Source: Paracraurococcus sp042666655 (GTDB lineage: Bacteria; Pseudomonadota; Alphaproteobacteria; Acetobacterales; Acetobacteraceae). From it: a stretch of DNA of 64,000 nt. The position numbers and the translations under genes were made by a program. The notes under the pieces were generated by a model, which ran no database searches, had not been told where the DNA came from, and was given only the letters and a program-made list of their open reading frames with translations. The stretch is taken from assembly GCF_042666655.1 (NCBI RefSeq), contig NZ_JBHTDE010000001.1:682001-746000 (forward strand). Reading direction: 5' to 3'. This document shows positions 24,724 through 38,459 of the stretch, one piece after another. Numbering within the stretch: the stretch's first letter is position 1; each line of letters begins with the position of its first letter.

Positions 24724-26040
24724 ATGGCCAATCCTCCGCCCCATCCTTCGCAGAGTCCCGCAAGGCGCGCCGCCGCCGCCCTGCTCGACGCCGTCATCCT
24801 CCGCCACCGCTCGCTGGAGGAGGCGCTCGACGCGCTGCCCACCGACGGCAAGCCGCACCGGGTGCGCGGCAAGGGGGAGGCGCGGCCGGGCGCCGCCGTC
24901 TCGCCGCGCGACAAGGCGGCAGCCCACCGGATCGCCGCGGCCGTGCTGCGCCGGGCGGGCTCGCTCGACGCCGTGCTGGAGCCCTTCCTGCGCAAGGAGC
25001 CGCCGGAGACGGTGCGCAACGCGCTCAGGATCGGCGCGGCGGAGCTGCTGCTGCTCGGCACTCCCGCCCATGCCGCCGTCGGCAGCGCGGTGGACCTGGT
25101 GCCGGCGCCCTTCGCCGGGCTGGTCAACGCGGTGCTGCGCAAGGTGGCCGAGGCCGGGCCGGAGGCGCTGGAGGGGCTGGACGCCGAGCGGCGCGACACC
25201 CCGGGCTGGCTCTGGACCGCCTGGCACAATGCCTATGGCCCGGCGGTGCGCGGCATCGCCGCGGCGCACCGGATCGAGGCACCGCTCGACCTCAGCCTGA
25301 AGCCGGGCGCCGCGGCGCCGGAGGGCGGCACGGCCTTGCCGACCGGCAGCGTGCGCTACCCGGCCGGCACGCGGGTGACGGAACTGGCGGGCTTCGCCGA
25401 GGGCGCCTTCTGGGTGCAGGACGCCGCCGCCGCCCTGCCGGCCCGGCTGCTGGCGGTGCGGCCGGGGGAGCGGGTCGTCGACCTCTGCGCCGCGCCGGGC
25501 GGCAAGACCGCGCAACTCGCCGCCGCCGGGGCGGCCGTGACGGCGGTGGAGCGCGACCCCAAGCGTGCCGTCCGGCTGCAGGAGAACCTGACCCGGCTGC
25601 AGCTGCCGGCCGAGGTCGTGGTGACCGATGCGCTGGGCTGGAATGCGGGCGGCGCCCTGTTCGACGCGGTGCTGCTGGACGCGCCGTGCAGCGCCACCGG
25701 CACCATCCGCCGGCATCCGGACGTGCCCTTCCTGAAGCGCGCCAAGGACATTGCCGGCATGGCCGAGCTGCAGCGCGGCCTGCTGGCCGCGGCGGCGAAG
25801 CGGCTGGCGCCGGGCGGCCGGCTGGTCTTCGCCACCTGCTCGCTGCAGCCGGAGGAGGGCGAGGCGCATCTGGCCGCGGCCGCCGCGCTCGGCCTGGCCG
25901 TCGACCCGGTGCGGCCGGAGGAGGTGCCGGGGCTCGCCGCGGCGATCACCCCGGCCGGCACGCTGCGCACCCGACCGGACCTGTGGCCCGAGCATGGCGG
26001 CATGGACGGCTTCTTCATGGCGCGCTTCCGCAAGGACTGA
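24724..26040 (+). CDS. rsmB: RsmB/Sun-family rRNA (cytosine-5) methyltransferase
   Basis: 438-residue SAM-dependent RNA m5C methyltransferase. The N-terminal region (about residues 10-150) resembles the NusB-type RNA-binding domain of RsmB. The catalytic domain has motif I DLCAAPGGKT (about 252), motif IV DAPCSATG (about 318) and motif VI ATCSL (about 370) with its Cys nucleophile. Motif IV reads CSATG rather than the more common CSGTG. The probable target is position 967-type cytosine of 16S rRNA, by homology. It stands as a single gene. Confidence 0.93.
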   Translation: MANPPPHPSQSPARRAAAALLDAVILRHRSLEEALDALPTDGKPHRVRGKGEARPGAAVSPRDKAAAHRIAAAVLRRAGSLDAVLEPFLRKEPPETVRNALRIGAAELLLLGTPAHAAVGSAVDLVPAPFAGLVNAVLRKVAEAGPEALEGLDAERRDTPGWLWTAWHNAYGPAVRGIAAAHRIEAPLDLSLKPGAAAPEGGTALPTGSVRYPAGTRVTELAGFAEGAFWVQDAAAALPARLLAVRPGERVVDLCAAPGGKTAQLAAAGAAVTAVERDPKRAVRLQENLTRLQLPAEVVVTDALGWNAGGALFDAVLLDAPCSATGTIRRHPDVPFLKRAKDIAGMAELQRGLLAAAAKRLAPGGRLVFATCSLQPEEGEAHLAAAAALGLAVDPVRPEEVPGLAAAITPAGTLRTRPDLWPEHGGMDGFFMARFRKD

Positions 26041-26222
26041 CGCCGCTGCCGCTTGACGCAACGGCGCCGGCAGTTTCTCCTCTCCCCAATTCAGAAGCCG
26101 CGCGCAGCAAGCAGCACGGCGAGGGGGAGACGCAGGACGGCCGGGGCATGTCCCGGGCCGTGCGACCTTCCCCCCGCCGCCCCGCATGATGCGGCGTCGA
26201 CGCACCGGGAAGGAACAATAGA

Positions 26223-27554
26223 ATGTCGAACAGCGGGTCATCGCGCCGTACGCTCCTCCAGGCCGGGGCCGGACTAGGTCTCGCCGCCACCGTGCCGGCC
26301 ACGGCGCGCGCCCAGACCGCCCCCGCGCGCGGTGGCGACCCGCTCCGCGTCGGCGTCCTCACCGACCTGTCCGGCCCCTTCGCCGGCGCCGGCTCGGTCC
26401 CGCTGTTCCAGGGCGCCGAGGTGGCGATCGCCCTGTTCAACGAGCGCGGCGGCGTCGATGGCCGCCCGGTGCAGGGCGTCTCGGCCGACAGCCAGTCCAA
26501 GGCCGACGTGGCGATCAACGAGGCCGAGCGCCTGCTGGGGCAGGAGAAGCTAGAGGTCGTGACCGGCATCTACTCCTCGGCCCATGCCGTGCCGCTGTCC
26601 GGCCGGTTCGAGGCGCAGAAGAAGATGATGTGGATCACCTCGGCGATCGCGACCGCGGTGCTGAAGGACAAGAATTTCCGCTACGTCTTCCGCCCCACCG
26701 TGCATTCCGACCAGTATGGCGAAGGCTCGGTCTCCGTCATCCATGAGCATGCCCAGGCCAAGCTCGGCATGGCGCCGGACAAGGTCAAGCTCGGCGTCAT
26801 CTACGAGGACGGGCCCTACGGCACCGGCGTCGCCTCGGCGATCGAGGCGAACGCCAAGCGCTTCAACATGCCGACCGTGCTGAAGGAGGCCTATTCGTCC
26901 ACCACGCCGGACCTGTCGACGCTGGTCACCAAGCTGCGGCGGGAACGCCCGGACGTGGTCTACCAGGTCGGCTACAATCCCGACATCACGCTGTTCCTCA
27001 AGCAGGCCAAGTCGGGCGGGCTGCGCTTCAAGATGCTGATCGGCCATGGCGCCGGCTGGTCGCAGATCGACAAGCTGTGGGACACCTTCGGCGCCGACGT
27101 GAACTACATGTGCAACGTCGACCCGGCGGCGACCCAGATGCTCGACTGGTCCAAGCTGCAGCCTGGCGTCGGCGACCTGGCGAAGACCTTCGTCGAGCGC
27201 TACGGCGCCAAGCACCAGGTGCGCGACCTGCCGCCGCATGCCTCGATGGGCTTCAACAACACCTGGATCTTCCTGGAGCACGTCCTCAAGCCGGCGGTGC
27301 GCAAGACCGGCGGGATGACGGCCGACGCGCTGCGCGAGGCGGCGCTGGAGGTGGATGTCCCGGTCGGCGGCACCATCCAGGGCTATGGCGTGAAGTTCGA
27401 GCCGCCCGGCTCCGCCATGGCGGGGCAGAATGCCCGCAGCATCGCCGTGGTCATGCAGTTCGAGAATGCCAAGTCGCGGGTGATCTGGCCGAGCGCGATC
27501 GGCGTCCCGCCGGTGCTGCCGCTGCCCGCCGGCCACACCTACGCGCTGCGGTAA
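26223..27554 (+). CDS. branched-chain amino-acid-type ABC transporter receptor
   Basis: 443-residue periplasmic binding protein of the Leu/Ile/Val receptor class. A twin-arginine-like signal (SSRRTLLQAGAGLGLAAT...ARA) precedes LRVGVLTDLSGPFAGAG, the usual first strand. GAEVAIALFNERGGVDGRPV and the STTPDLSTLVTKLRRERPDVV region follow. It is the first gene of a five-gene transporter set with a good ribosome-binding site (GGAAGGAA). Ligand specificity is not evident; many homologues bind aromatic acids, amides or amino acids. Confidence 0.93.
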   Translation: MSNSGSSRRTLLQAGAGLGLAATVPATARAQTAPARGGDPLRVGVLTDLSGPFAGAGSVPLFQGAEVAIALFNERGGVDGRPVQGVSADSQSKADVAINEAERLLGQEKLEVVTGIYSSAHAVPLSGRFEAQKKMMWITSAIATAVLKDKNFRYVFRPTVHSDQYGEGSVSVIHEHAQAKLGMAPDKVKLGVIYEDGPYGTGVASAIEANAKRFNMPTVLKEAYSSTTPDLSTLVTKLRRERPDVVYQVGYNPDITLFLKQAKSGGLRFKMLIGHGAGWSQIDKLWDTFGADVNYMCNVDPAATQMLDWSKLQPGVGDLAKTFVERYGAKHQVRDLPPHASMGFNNTWIFLEHVLKPAVRKTGGMTADALREAALEVDVPVGGTIQGYGVKFEPPGSAMAGQNARSIAVVMQFENAKSRVIWPSAIGVPPVLPLPAGHTYALR

Positions 27555-27555
27555 G

Positions 27556-28307
27556 GTGCCCGGCAACAGCGCGCCGCTGCTGCAGGTCGAGGGACTGACG
27601 AAGAAGTTCGGCGGCTTCACCGCCGTCGACAACGTCTCCTTCGCCGTGCCGCAGGGCGAGATCCTCGGGCTGCTCGGGCCGAACGGCTCGGGCAAGTCCA
27701 CCACCTTCAACTGCATCGCCGGCATGCTGAAGCCGACCGCCGGGTCTGTGCGGCTGGCCGGGGAGGAGATCGGCGGCCTGACGGCGGATGAAAGCTGCCG
27801 GCGCGGCATCGGCCGCACCTTCCAGATCCCGCGCCCCTTCCGCGGGCTGTCGCTGCTGGAGAATGCGACGCTGGCGGCGCATTTCGGCGCCGGCGGCAGC
27901 ATCGACAAGGCGGAGGCCGAGCGCCGCGCGCGCGACGCGCTGCGGCTGGCGCAATTGCCGGACGACCCGCAGGCGACCGCGCACGGGCTGGGCGCGGCCG
28001 GGCTGAAGAAGCTGGAATTGGCCCGCGCGCTGGCGACCCAGCCGAAGCTGCTGCTGGCGGATGAATCGCTCGGCGGGCTCGACACCGGGGAGATGCGCCA
28101 GGCGGCCGAGATGCTGAAGCGCATCCGCGACGAGCGCGGCATCACCGTCGTCTGGGTGGAGCACATCATGGGCGTGCTGCTGTCGGTCGTGGACCGGGTG
28201 GTGGTGCTCGACCATGGCGCGGTCATCTTCAAGGGCACGCCGGCCGAGGCGCAGGACGACCCCAAGGTCGCCGAGGTCTATCTCGGCCCGCCGGAGACAC
28301 GCGCCGC

Positions 28308-28311
<4 letters not shown>
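27556..28311 (+). CDS. livG: ABC transporter ATP-binding protein, LivG type
   Basis: 251-residue ATPase starting at a GTG one base after the receptor stop codon. Walker A is GPNGSGKST. Walker B is KLLLADESLGGLD. The signature region reads LGAAGLKKLELARAL, a divergent form of LSGGQ, and switch His is in VWVEHIMG. The branched-chain family insert (GRTFQIPRPF) is present. It overlaps livF by 4 bp (ATGA). It energises transport together with LivF at the cytoplasmic face. Confidence 0.94.
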
Positions 28312-29048
<737 letters not shown>

Positions 29049-29051
29049 CCC

Positions 29052-29906
29052 ATGGATCCGTTCTTTCTCGAAGCCCTGGTCAACGGCATCCTGCTCGGCG
29101 GCGTCTTCGCCCTGCCGGCGCTGGGGCTGAACCTGGTCTTCGGCGTCGTCGACGTGGTCTGGCTCTGCTACGCCGAGCTGGTCATGGTCGGCATGTATGC
29201 CGTCTGGTTCCTCTATACGCAGCTCGGCTGGCCCTTGTGGCTGGCCTTCGCCGCCTGCCTGCCGATCATCGCGCTGTTCGGCGTGCTGCTGCACCTGCTG
29301 GTGGTGCGGCCGCTGCTGACCTCGCCGCCGATCAACCAGGTGCTGGCCACCGGCGGCGTGCTCTTCGTGTTGCAGGGCGCGGCGACCCTGGTCTTCTCGA
29401 CCGAGTTCCGTTCGCTCGGCGTCGACATGCCGCCGATGGAGGTGGGCGAGGTCTTCGTCAGCGGCACCAAGCTGGCGGCCTTCTGCGCCGCCCTGCTCGG
29501 TGCCGGCGTCCTTTGGGCCTTCCTGAAATTCACCTATGTCGGCACCGCCATCCGCGCCATCGCGCGCGACCGGGAGGTGATGCCGCTGATGGGCGTCGAC
29601 CCGCGGCGCATCTACCTGATCGCCTCGGCCGTCGGCGGCGCGCTGGCGGGTCTCGCCGCCTGCCTGCTGGTGGTGCAGCTCGACGTCCATCCCTTCGTCG
29701 GCCTGTCCTTCGGGCCGATCACCTTCATGATCTGCGTCATGGGGGGCCTCGGGAACATGCTGGGCGGGTTCCTCGCGGCCTTCCTGATGGGGCTGATCAT
29801 CTCGGTCGGCGGCTTCTGGGGGACGACGGAGTTCTCCTACGTCATCGCCTTCGCCTTCTTCATCGTCACCATGTTCGTCCGGCCGCAGGGGCTTTTCGCA
29901 CGATGA
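29052..29906 (+). CDS. livH: branched-chain amino-acid-type ABC permease, LivH type
   Basis: 284-residue permease with about eight hydrophobic spans. The LivH signature LVNGILLGGVFALPALGLNLVFG lies in the first span region (quoted in part: GILLGGVFALPALGLN), and the cytoplasmic coupling segment reads GTAIRAIARDREVMPLMGV. It forms a heterodimeric channel with LivM. Its stop overlaps the livM start by 4 bp. Confidence 0.95.
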   Translation: MDPFFLEALVNGILLGGVFALPALGLNLVFGVVDVVWLCYAELVMVGMYAVWFLYTQLGWPLWLAFAACLPIIALFGVLLHLLVVRPLLTSPPINQVLATGGVLFVLQGAATLVFSTEFRSLGVDMPPMEVGEVFVSGTKLAAFCAALLGAGVLWAFLKFTYVGTAIRAIARDREVMPLMGVDPRRIYLIASAVGGALAGLAACLLVVQLDVHPFVGLSFGPITFMICVMGGLGNMLGGFLAAFLMGLIISVGGFWGTTEFSYVIAFAFFIVTMFVRPQGLFAR

Positions 29907-30889
29907 AGGACTATCTCCTGCCGGCGGTGGTGCTGGCCGCGCTCGCGGCGCTGCCGCTGGCCTCGCCGCCCGACTATGCGATGCATGTCCTCATCACCAT
30001 GGTGCTGACCGCGCTGGCCGGCACAGGCTGGGCGATGATGGGGCGCTACGGCCTGGTCTCCTTCGGCCATGGCGCCTTCCTCGGCGCCGCGGCCTACACC
30101 ATGGCGATCCTCTGGAATAGCATCGGCCTGACCCCCTGGCTGGGCATCCCGGTCGGCGTCGCGGTCGCCGTGCTGATGGGCATGCTTCTGGGCTACCCGG
30201 CCTTCCGGCTGCGCGTCGTCGGCCACTACTTCGCGCTGGTGACGCTGGCCGCCGGCGAGATCGTCCGCATCCTGATCGTCGCACTCCGCGACATCACCGG
30301 CGGCTCGCTCGGCATGACGCCGGACCAGGCGCCGCCCGGCGGCGGCTTCCTGGCGATGCAGTTCGACAAGACCGGCTTCTGGTGGCTGTCGCTGGCCGCC
30401 TGGGCGGCCGGGCTGCTGGCCTGGCGGCTGCTCGACCGTTCGATGTCCTCGAAGGCGCTGGCGGCGATCTCGGAGGACGAGGATGCCGCCGCCTCCATCG
30501 GCATCCGGGTGACGCGGGAGAAGATGAAGGTCACGGTGATCTCGGTGGCACTCGCCGCGACCGCCGGGGCGCTGACGGCGCAGTACCGGCAATACCTCAA
30601 TCCGGAATCGCTGGCCGGCCTTGGCATCTCGCTGCAGATCGTCTTCGGGGCGATTGCCGGCGGGATGTATGCGCCGCTCGGCCCGACCATCGGCGCCGCC
30701 ATCACCATCGGGCTGGAGGAAGGGCTGCGGATCGGCTTCGGCACCGAATTCACCGGCGGGGCGCCGCTGGTCTATGGGCTGCTGCTGGTGCTGTTCATGC
30801 TGTTCCTGCCGCGCGGCATCGCCGGGCTGTTCGAACGCCGCGCCAAGCCGGCCGCGGCGAAGAAGGCGGCGGGCGAGGCGACGGCCTGA
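29903..30889 (+). CDS. livM: branched-chain amino-acid-type ABC permease, LivM type
   Basis: 328-residue partner permease starting at the ATG that overlaps livH. LivM features are YGLVSFGHGAFLGAAAY and the coupling helix ALAAISEDEDAAASIGI, with a polar C-terminal tail rich in Ala and Lys. It is the last gene of the transporter operon. The next gene is convergent, 41 bp away, and no strong terminator is seen in the gap. Confidence 0.95.
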   Translation: MKDYLLPAVVLAALAALPLASPPDYAMHVLITMVLTALAGTGWAMMGRYGLVSFGHGAFLGAAAYTMAILWNSIGLTPWLGIPVGVAVAVLMGMLLGYPAFRLRVVGHYFALVTLAAGEIVRILIVALRDITGGSLGMTPDQAPPGGGFLAMQFDKTGFWWLSLAAWAAGLLAWRLLDRSMSSKALAAISEDEDAAASIGIRVTREKMKVTVISVALAATAGALTAQYRQYLNPESLAGLGISLQIVFGAIAGGMYAPLGPTIGAAITIGLEEGLRIGFGTEFTGGAPLVYGLLLVLFMLFLPRGIAGLFERRAKPAAAKKAAGEATA

Positions 30890-30930
30890 AGGCCGCGTGC
30901 CGGACGGCCCGGCACGGGTCGTCCGGCGCG

Positions 30931-34290
<3,360 letters not shown>

Positions 34291-34450
34291 CCTGCCGCCG
34301 CGGTTGGGTGAAGGCCATGCCTGACCGGCCCCGCTGCGCGGCTCATTGACACGGGCCCGGCCCGGCGGGGCCAGGCCGATGGGCTTCTCACCAGCCGACT
34401 GTCCCCGCCCGACCCCGATCCGGCACATTGCTGTCGACGTCGTTTGGACC

Positions 34451-34999
34451 ATGAGCGAAGACGATCCGCGCGCGATCGAACCGCCGCAGAAATCCCCTGT
34501 CGGCATGGCGGTGCGCACCACCACGGAGGCCGCGGTCGAAGTGAAGGACCGCGACGGATGGGCGGGCGAGGTGACGGGGCGTGCCAAAGCGCGCGACAGG
34601 GTGCTTCGTCCTACCGTCACCATGTCCGGCACCACGGCCGGGCTCGGCGAGTGGGTGGTGCGCACGTCCACCGATGGGTTGCACGAACCGCACGTTGATC
34701 TCGAAGGGGCTGCTGCAGCCCTCGGCGCCGAGCACCCGCTGTCCGCTGTCGAGGAAGCAGCGGAAGGGCTTGAAGGGTTCGGCGTGATTGAACCGAGCCG
34801 CTACATAGGTGGCGCGATCCTGCGACCCGGCTGGACTGTCTTCACCGCATTTGACCCGCAGGTGAAGGATTGGGACGTGGAAAAGCATGCACGTGCGCTT
34901 GCTGTGCTCGCCGTGCAGATGCGCGAGGAGCTGTCGGCGCATGACATGGAACAGCGCCGCGGCTCTGAGCGGCGCCGCTTCGATCCGCCGCTGTTTTAG
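34451..34999 (+). CDS. hypothetical protein near tRNA-Ser
   Basis: Possible 182-residue acidic protein (MSEDDPRAIEPPQKSPVG...), not recognised. Its middle is Gly/Thr-rich and the C-terminal third has AFDPQVKDWDVEKHARAL and LAVQMREELSAHDMEQ, which look like real amphipathic helices. An opposite-strand reading of similar length is rich in His, Arg and Cys and less protein-like. Codon third positions are less GC-biased than in neighbouring genes, which fits acquired DNA or a decaying gene. No ribosome-binding site is clear. Confidence 0.5.
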   Translation: MSEDDPRAIEPPQKSPVGMAVRTTTEAAVEVKDRDGWAGEVTGRAKARDRVLRPTVTMSGTTAGLGEWVVRTSTDGLHEPHVDLEGAAAALGAEHPLSAVEEAAEGLEGFGVIEPSRYIGGAILRPGWTVFTAFDPQVKDWDVEKHARALAVLAVQMREELSAHDMEQRRGSERRRFDPPLF

Positions 35000-35801
<802 letters not shown>

Positions 35802-35815
35802 GTGGCCGGTGCGGC

Positions 35816-35843
35816 CTATAAGGGCAGCGGCGCCGGCACGCAA
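35816..35843 (-). promoter_or_regulatory. probable sigma-70 promoter of tRNA-Ser
   Basis: On the minus strand, TTGCGT (35843-35838) and TTATAG (35821-35816) are separated by 16 bp, placing a transcription start a few bases before the mature tRNA 5' end at 35801. Confidence 0.5.
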
Positions 35844-35893
35844 CGCCCTTCCGGGGGGCGGCGGACACGGCCGCACCCGGCCGCATCACGCCG

Positions 35894-35923
35894 TTGACGC
35901 GGCCGGCCCGGTCCCGCTATAAG
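35894..35923 (+). promoter_or_regulatory. probable sigma-70 promoter of rplU-rpmA
   Basis: TTGACG (35894-35899) and TATAAG (35918-35923) with an 18-bp spacer, a good match to alphaproteobacterial housekeeping promoters. It would give a leader of about 120 nt before rplU. Confidence 0.7.
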
Positions 35924-36048
35924 CCGCGCCTCCCGACGGTGCCCCTGGCGTCGCCGGCGGCCCTTCATGGCCGATACTTTCACCAGAACTCTTCCGGGGC
36001 GCAGCCGTCCCGGCACGTAATCCTGGCACGACCAGGTGGGGCCGCACG

Positions 36049-36366
36049 ATGACCTTCGCAGTGATCCGCACCGGCGGAAAGCAGTACCGGGTAACGCCGA
36101 ACGCCGTCCTGACGGTCGAGAAGCTGGAAGCCGAGCCCGGCGCCACCATCACATTCCATGATGTTCTCGCGCTCGGTACCGAGGCCGGGCTGACCATCGG
36201 CGCCCCGACCGTTCCGGGCGCCAGCGTCACCGCCATCGTGGTCGAACAGACCCGCGGGCCGAAGATCATCATGTTGAAGAAGCGCCGCCGGAAGAACAGC
36301 CGGCGCAAGCGTGGTCATCGGCAGGACCTGACCACCCTGCGCATCGGCGACATCGCGGCCGCCTGA
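36049..36366 (+). CDS. rplU: 50S ribosomal protein L21
   Basis: 105-residue ribosomal protein with the diagnostic N-terminus MTFAVIRTGGKQYRV and the RNA-binding KKRRRKNSRRKRGHRQ stretch. It binds 23S rRNA in the large subunit. It is followed 13 bp later by rpmA with the usual order L21-L27, preceded by a good promoter. Confidence 0.98.
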   Translation: MTFAVIRTGGKQYRVTPNAVLTVEKLEAEPGATITFHDVLALGTEAGLTIGAPTVPGASVTAIVVEQTRGPKIIMLKKRRRKNSRRKRGHRQDLTTLRIGDIAAA

Positions 36367-36379
36367 AGGAGATCGACAG

Positions 36380-36649
36380 ATGGCACACAAGAAGGCTGGC
36401 GGTTCTTCCCGCAACGGGCGCGACAGCGCCGGCAAGCGCCTCGGCGTCAAGCTGTTCGGCGGCCAGGCGGTGACCGCCGGCAACATCATCGTGACCCAGC
36501 GCGGCACGAAGATGATGGCCGGCCCGCATGTCTATGTCGGCCGCACCCATTCGCTGCACGCCGCCATCGACGGCCGGGTGAAGTTCACCCGCCGGGCCGA
36601 GGGCCGGGTGCATGTCTCGGTCGAGCCGATCGCCCAGGCTGCCGAATAA
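36380..36649 (+). CDS. rpmA: 50S ribosomal protein L27
   Basis: 89-residue ribosomal protein beginning MAHKKAGGSSRNGRDS, the conserved L27 N-terminus that reaches into the peptidyl-transferase centre, with GxNVGxGxDHTLFA-type core replaced here by GPHVYVGRTHSLHAAI. It has a strong ribosome-binding site (AAGGAGAT). A factor-independent terminator follows it. Confidence 0.98.
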   Translation: MAHKKAGGSSRNGRDSAGKRLGVKLFGGQAVTAGNIIVTQRGTKMMAGPHVYVGRTHSLHAAIDGRVKFTRRAEGRVHVSVEPIAQAAE

Positions 36650-36676
36650 TCAGCCCAACCGCCTTCGCGTGTTGGT

Positions 36677-36708
36677 ACGGGGGCCTCGCGGCCCCCGTTT
36701 GCATTTTC
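36677..36708 (+). terminator. rho-independent terminator after rpmA
   Basis: ACGGGGGCC (36677-36685), loop TCGC, GGCCCCCGT (36690-36698), then TTGCATTTT. The perfect 9-bp GC stem with T-rich tail separates the ribosomal genes from obgE, though read-through is possible. Confidence 0.88.
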
Positions 36709-36724
36709 AGGGTTCCATTCCCCC

Positions 36725-37807
36725 ATGAAGTTCCTCGACGAAGCCAAGGTCTGGGTGAAGGCTGGTGACGGCGGCGACGGCGTGATCGCCTTCCGCCGCG
36801 AGAAGTACATCGAATTCGGCGGCCCCGACGGCGGCAACGGCGGCAAGGGCGGCGACGTGGTGATCGAGGCGGTGGACGGGCTCAACACCCTGATCGACTA
36901 CCGCTACGCGCAGCATTTCAAGGCCCGCAAGGGCGGCAACGGCGCCGGCCAGGACCGCACCGGGGCCGGCTCCAGCGATGTCATCCTCAAGGTTCCGGTC
37001 GGCACCCAGATCCTCTCGGACGAGAAGGACGTGGTGCTCGCCGACCTGGACGAGGTCGGCAAGCGCATCGTCATCGCCCGGGGCGGCGACGGCGGCCATG
37101 GCAACGCGCATTTCAAGTCGCCGACGAACCGGTCGCCCCGCCGGGCCGATCCGGGCTGGCCGGGGGATGAGCGCTGGATCTGGCTGCGGCTCAAGCTGAT
37201 CGCCGATGTCGGGCTGGTCGGGCTGCCGAATGCCGGCAAGTCCACCTTCCTCGCGGCCGTTAGCGCGGCGCGGCCGAAGATCGCCGACTACCCCTTCACC
37301 ACGCTGATCCCGCAGCTTGGCGTCGTCCGGCTGAATGCGTCCGAGGAATTCGTCCTGGCCGACATCCCCGGCCTGATCGAGGGCGCGCATGAAGGTGTGG
37401 GCCTGGGCGACCGCTTCCTCGGCCATGTCGAGCGCTGCGCGGTGCTGCTGCACCTGGTCGATGGCAGCCAGGCCGATCCCGCCGGCGCCTGGCGCACGGT
37501 ACGGGAGGAATTGCAGCAGTATGGCCAGGGCCTGGCCGAGAAGCCCGAGTTGCTCTGCCTCAACAAGGTCGATGCGATGACCCCGCAGGCGCGGTCCAGC
37601 CGGGTGAAGGCGCTGGAACGCGCCGCCGGCGTGCCCGTCATGCTGATCTCGGGGGCGACCGGGGAGCAGGTGCCGCAGGTGCTGCGCGCCCTGGCCGATA
37701 TCGTCGCCCGGGCCCGCACCGAGCGCGCCGAGCGGCCTGCAGCGGCCCCGGTGCTGCCGGCACGGACGGTGGTCCGGCCGATCGAAGCCCTCGACTCCGG
37801 GCAATAG
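36725..37807 (+). CDS. obgE: Obg-family GTPase
   Basis: 360-residue GTPase involved in 50S assembly and the stringent/cell-cycle response. The N-terminal glycine-rich Obg fold (KAGDGGDGVIAFRREK..., GGDGGHGNAHFK) occupies about residues 1-158. The G domain follows with GLPNAGKS (about 167), DIPGLIEGAHEG and NKVD. The variable C-terminal tail is short and Ala/Pro-rich. Position after L21-L27 is the conserved bacterial order. The gene normally next to it in related bacteria, proB, is displaced by the GH16 gene. Confidence 0.97.
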   Translation: MKFLDEAKVWVKAGDGGDGVIAFRREKYIEFGGPDGGNGGKGGDVVIEAVDGLNTLIDYRYAQHFKARKGGNGAGQDRTGAGSSDVILKVPVGTQILSDEKDVVLADLDEVGKRIVIARGGDGGHGNAHFKSPTNRSPRRADPGWPGDERWIWLRLKLIADVGLVGLPNAGKSTFLAAVSAARPKIADYPFTTLIPQLGVVRLNASEEFVLADIPGLIEGAHEGVGLGDRFLGHVERCAVLLHLVDGSQADPAGAWRTVREELQQYGQGLAEKPELLCLNKVDAMTPQARSSRVKALERAAGVPVMLISGATGEQVPQVLRALADIVARARTERAERPAAAPVLPARTVVRPIEALDSGQ

Positions 37808-38459
37808 CGACGCGGCCAGGGAGGGCGCGCGAGTGCCCGGCCCTGGCTGACCGGGCCTGCCGACCCCGTCTCGATCCTGCCAGATCGGCTTCCCTGGCCC
37901 CGGCGCGGCCGGTTCATCCGGCATGCTGCGGCCCATCCGATGGCCTGCGTCGGCGATTGCCGGCTGAAGCCAACAGCGCTGCCGGCTTAGGCACCCGGGG
38001 GGGGGCGTCCCGCCTCCGGGCCTTCGGCATGCCTGGTGGCCATCGCCACCGTGGCCCTTGGCGCCAGGAGGCTGGCCCGTCCGGGCGACGTGCCGGCGCT
38101 TTCCCGCCTGTGCAGGACCGCATCGACGGCCATCGCCAAGTGGTTGAATCCGCTGTCTGCCTGATGCGCGACCGCCACAGTTTTCATTCTAAACTTGAAC
38201 GAAAAACGTGATCAGGAGATCACGGTTCCGCGATTGCGCGCGTAGATTGAATATCGCATATCGTGTTTCGGCACGGATCAATCACCTTTCTGTGCTTCAC
38301 GTAACAGTGAGGACATAGCCCGAACCCTTTCGGAATGCCGCCGACGAGTCGCGTCCGCTATCTCAACCTTGGGTTGATGATGGTCGGCTTCTCACTCGCT
38401 GTGCGCAATTTCCGCAGGCAAAGGGCTGAACGCCTCCGAGCAACGCAGGAAGCCTGATC
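37808..38459. other. long intergenic region before the GH16 gene
   Basis: About 650 bp without a gene. It starts with a GCCAGGG/CCCTGGC inverted repeat (37815-37821, 37841-37847), a possible terminator of obgE. The stretch about 38180-38310 is clearly AT-richer. It contains CGTGATC-AGGA-GATCACG (38207-38224), a perfect 7-bp stem, and GATTGA/TCAATC arms around a CGTG/CACG hairpin near 38246-38284. This is a likely promoter/operator zone for the GH16 gene, but no factor can be named. Confidence 0.5.
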
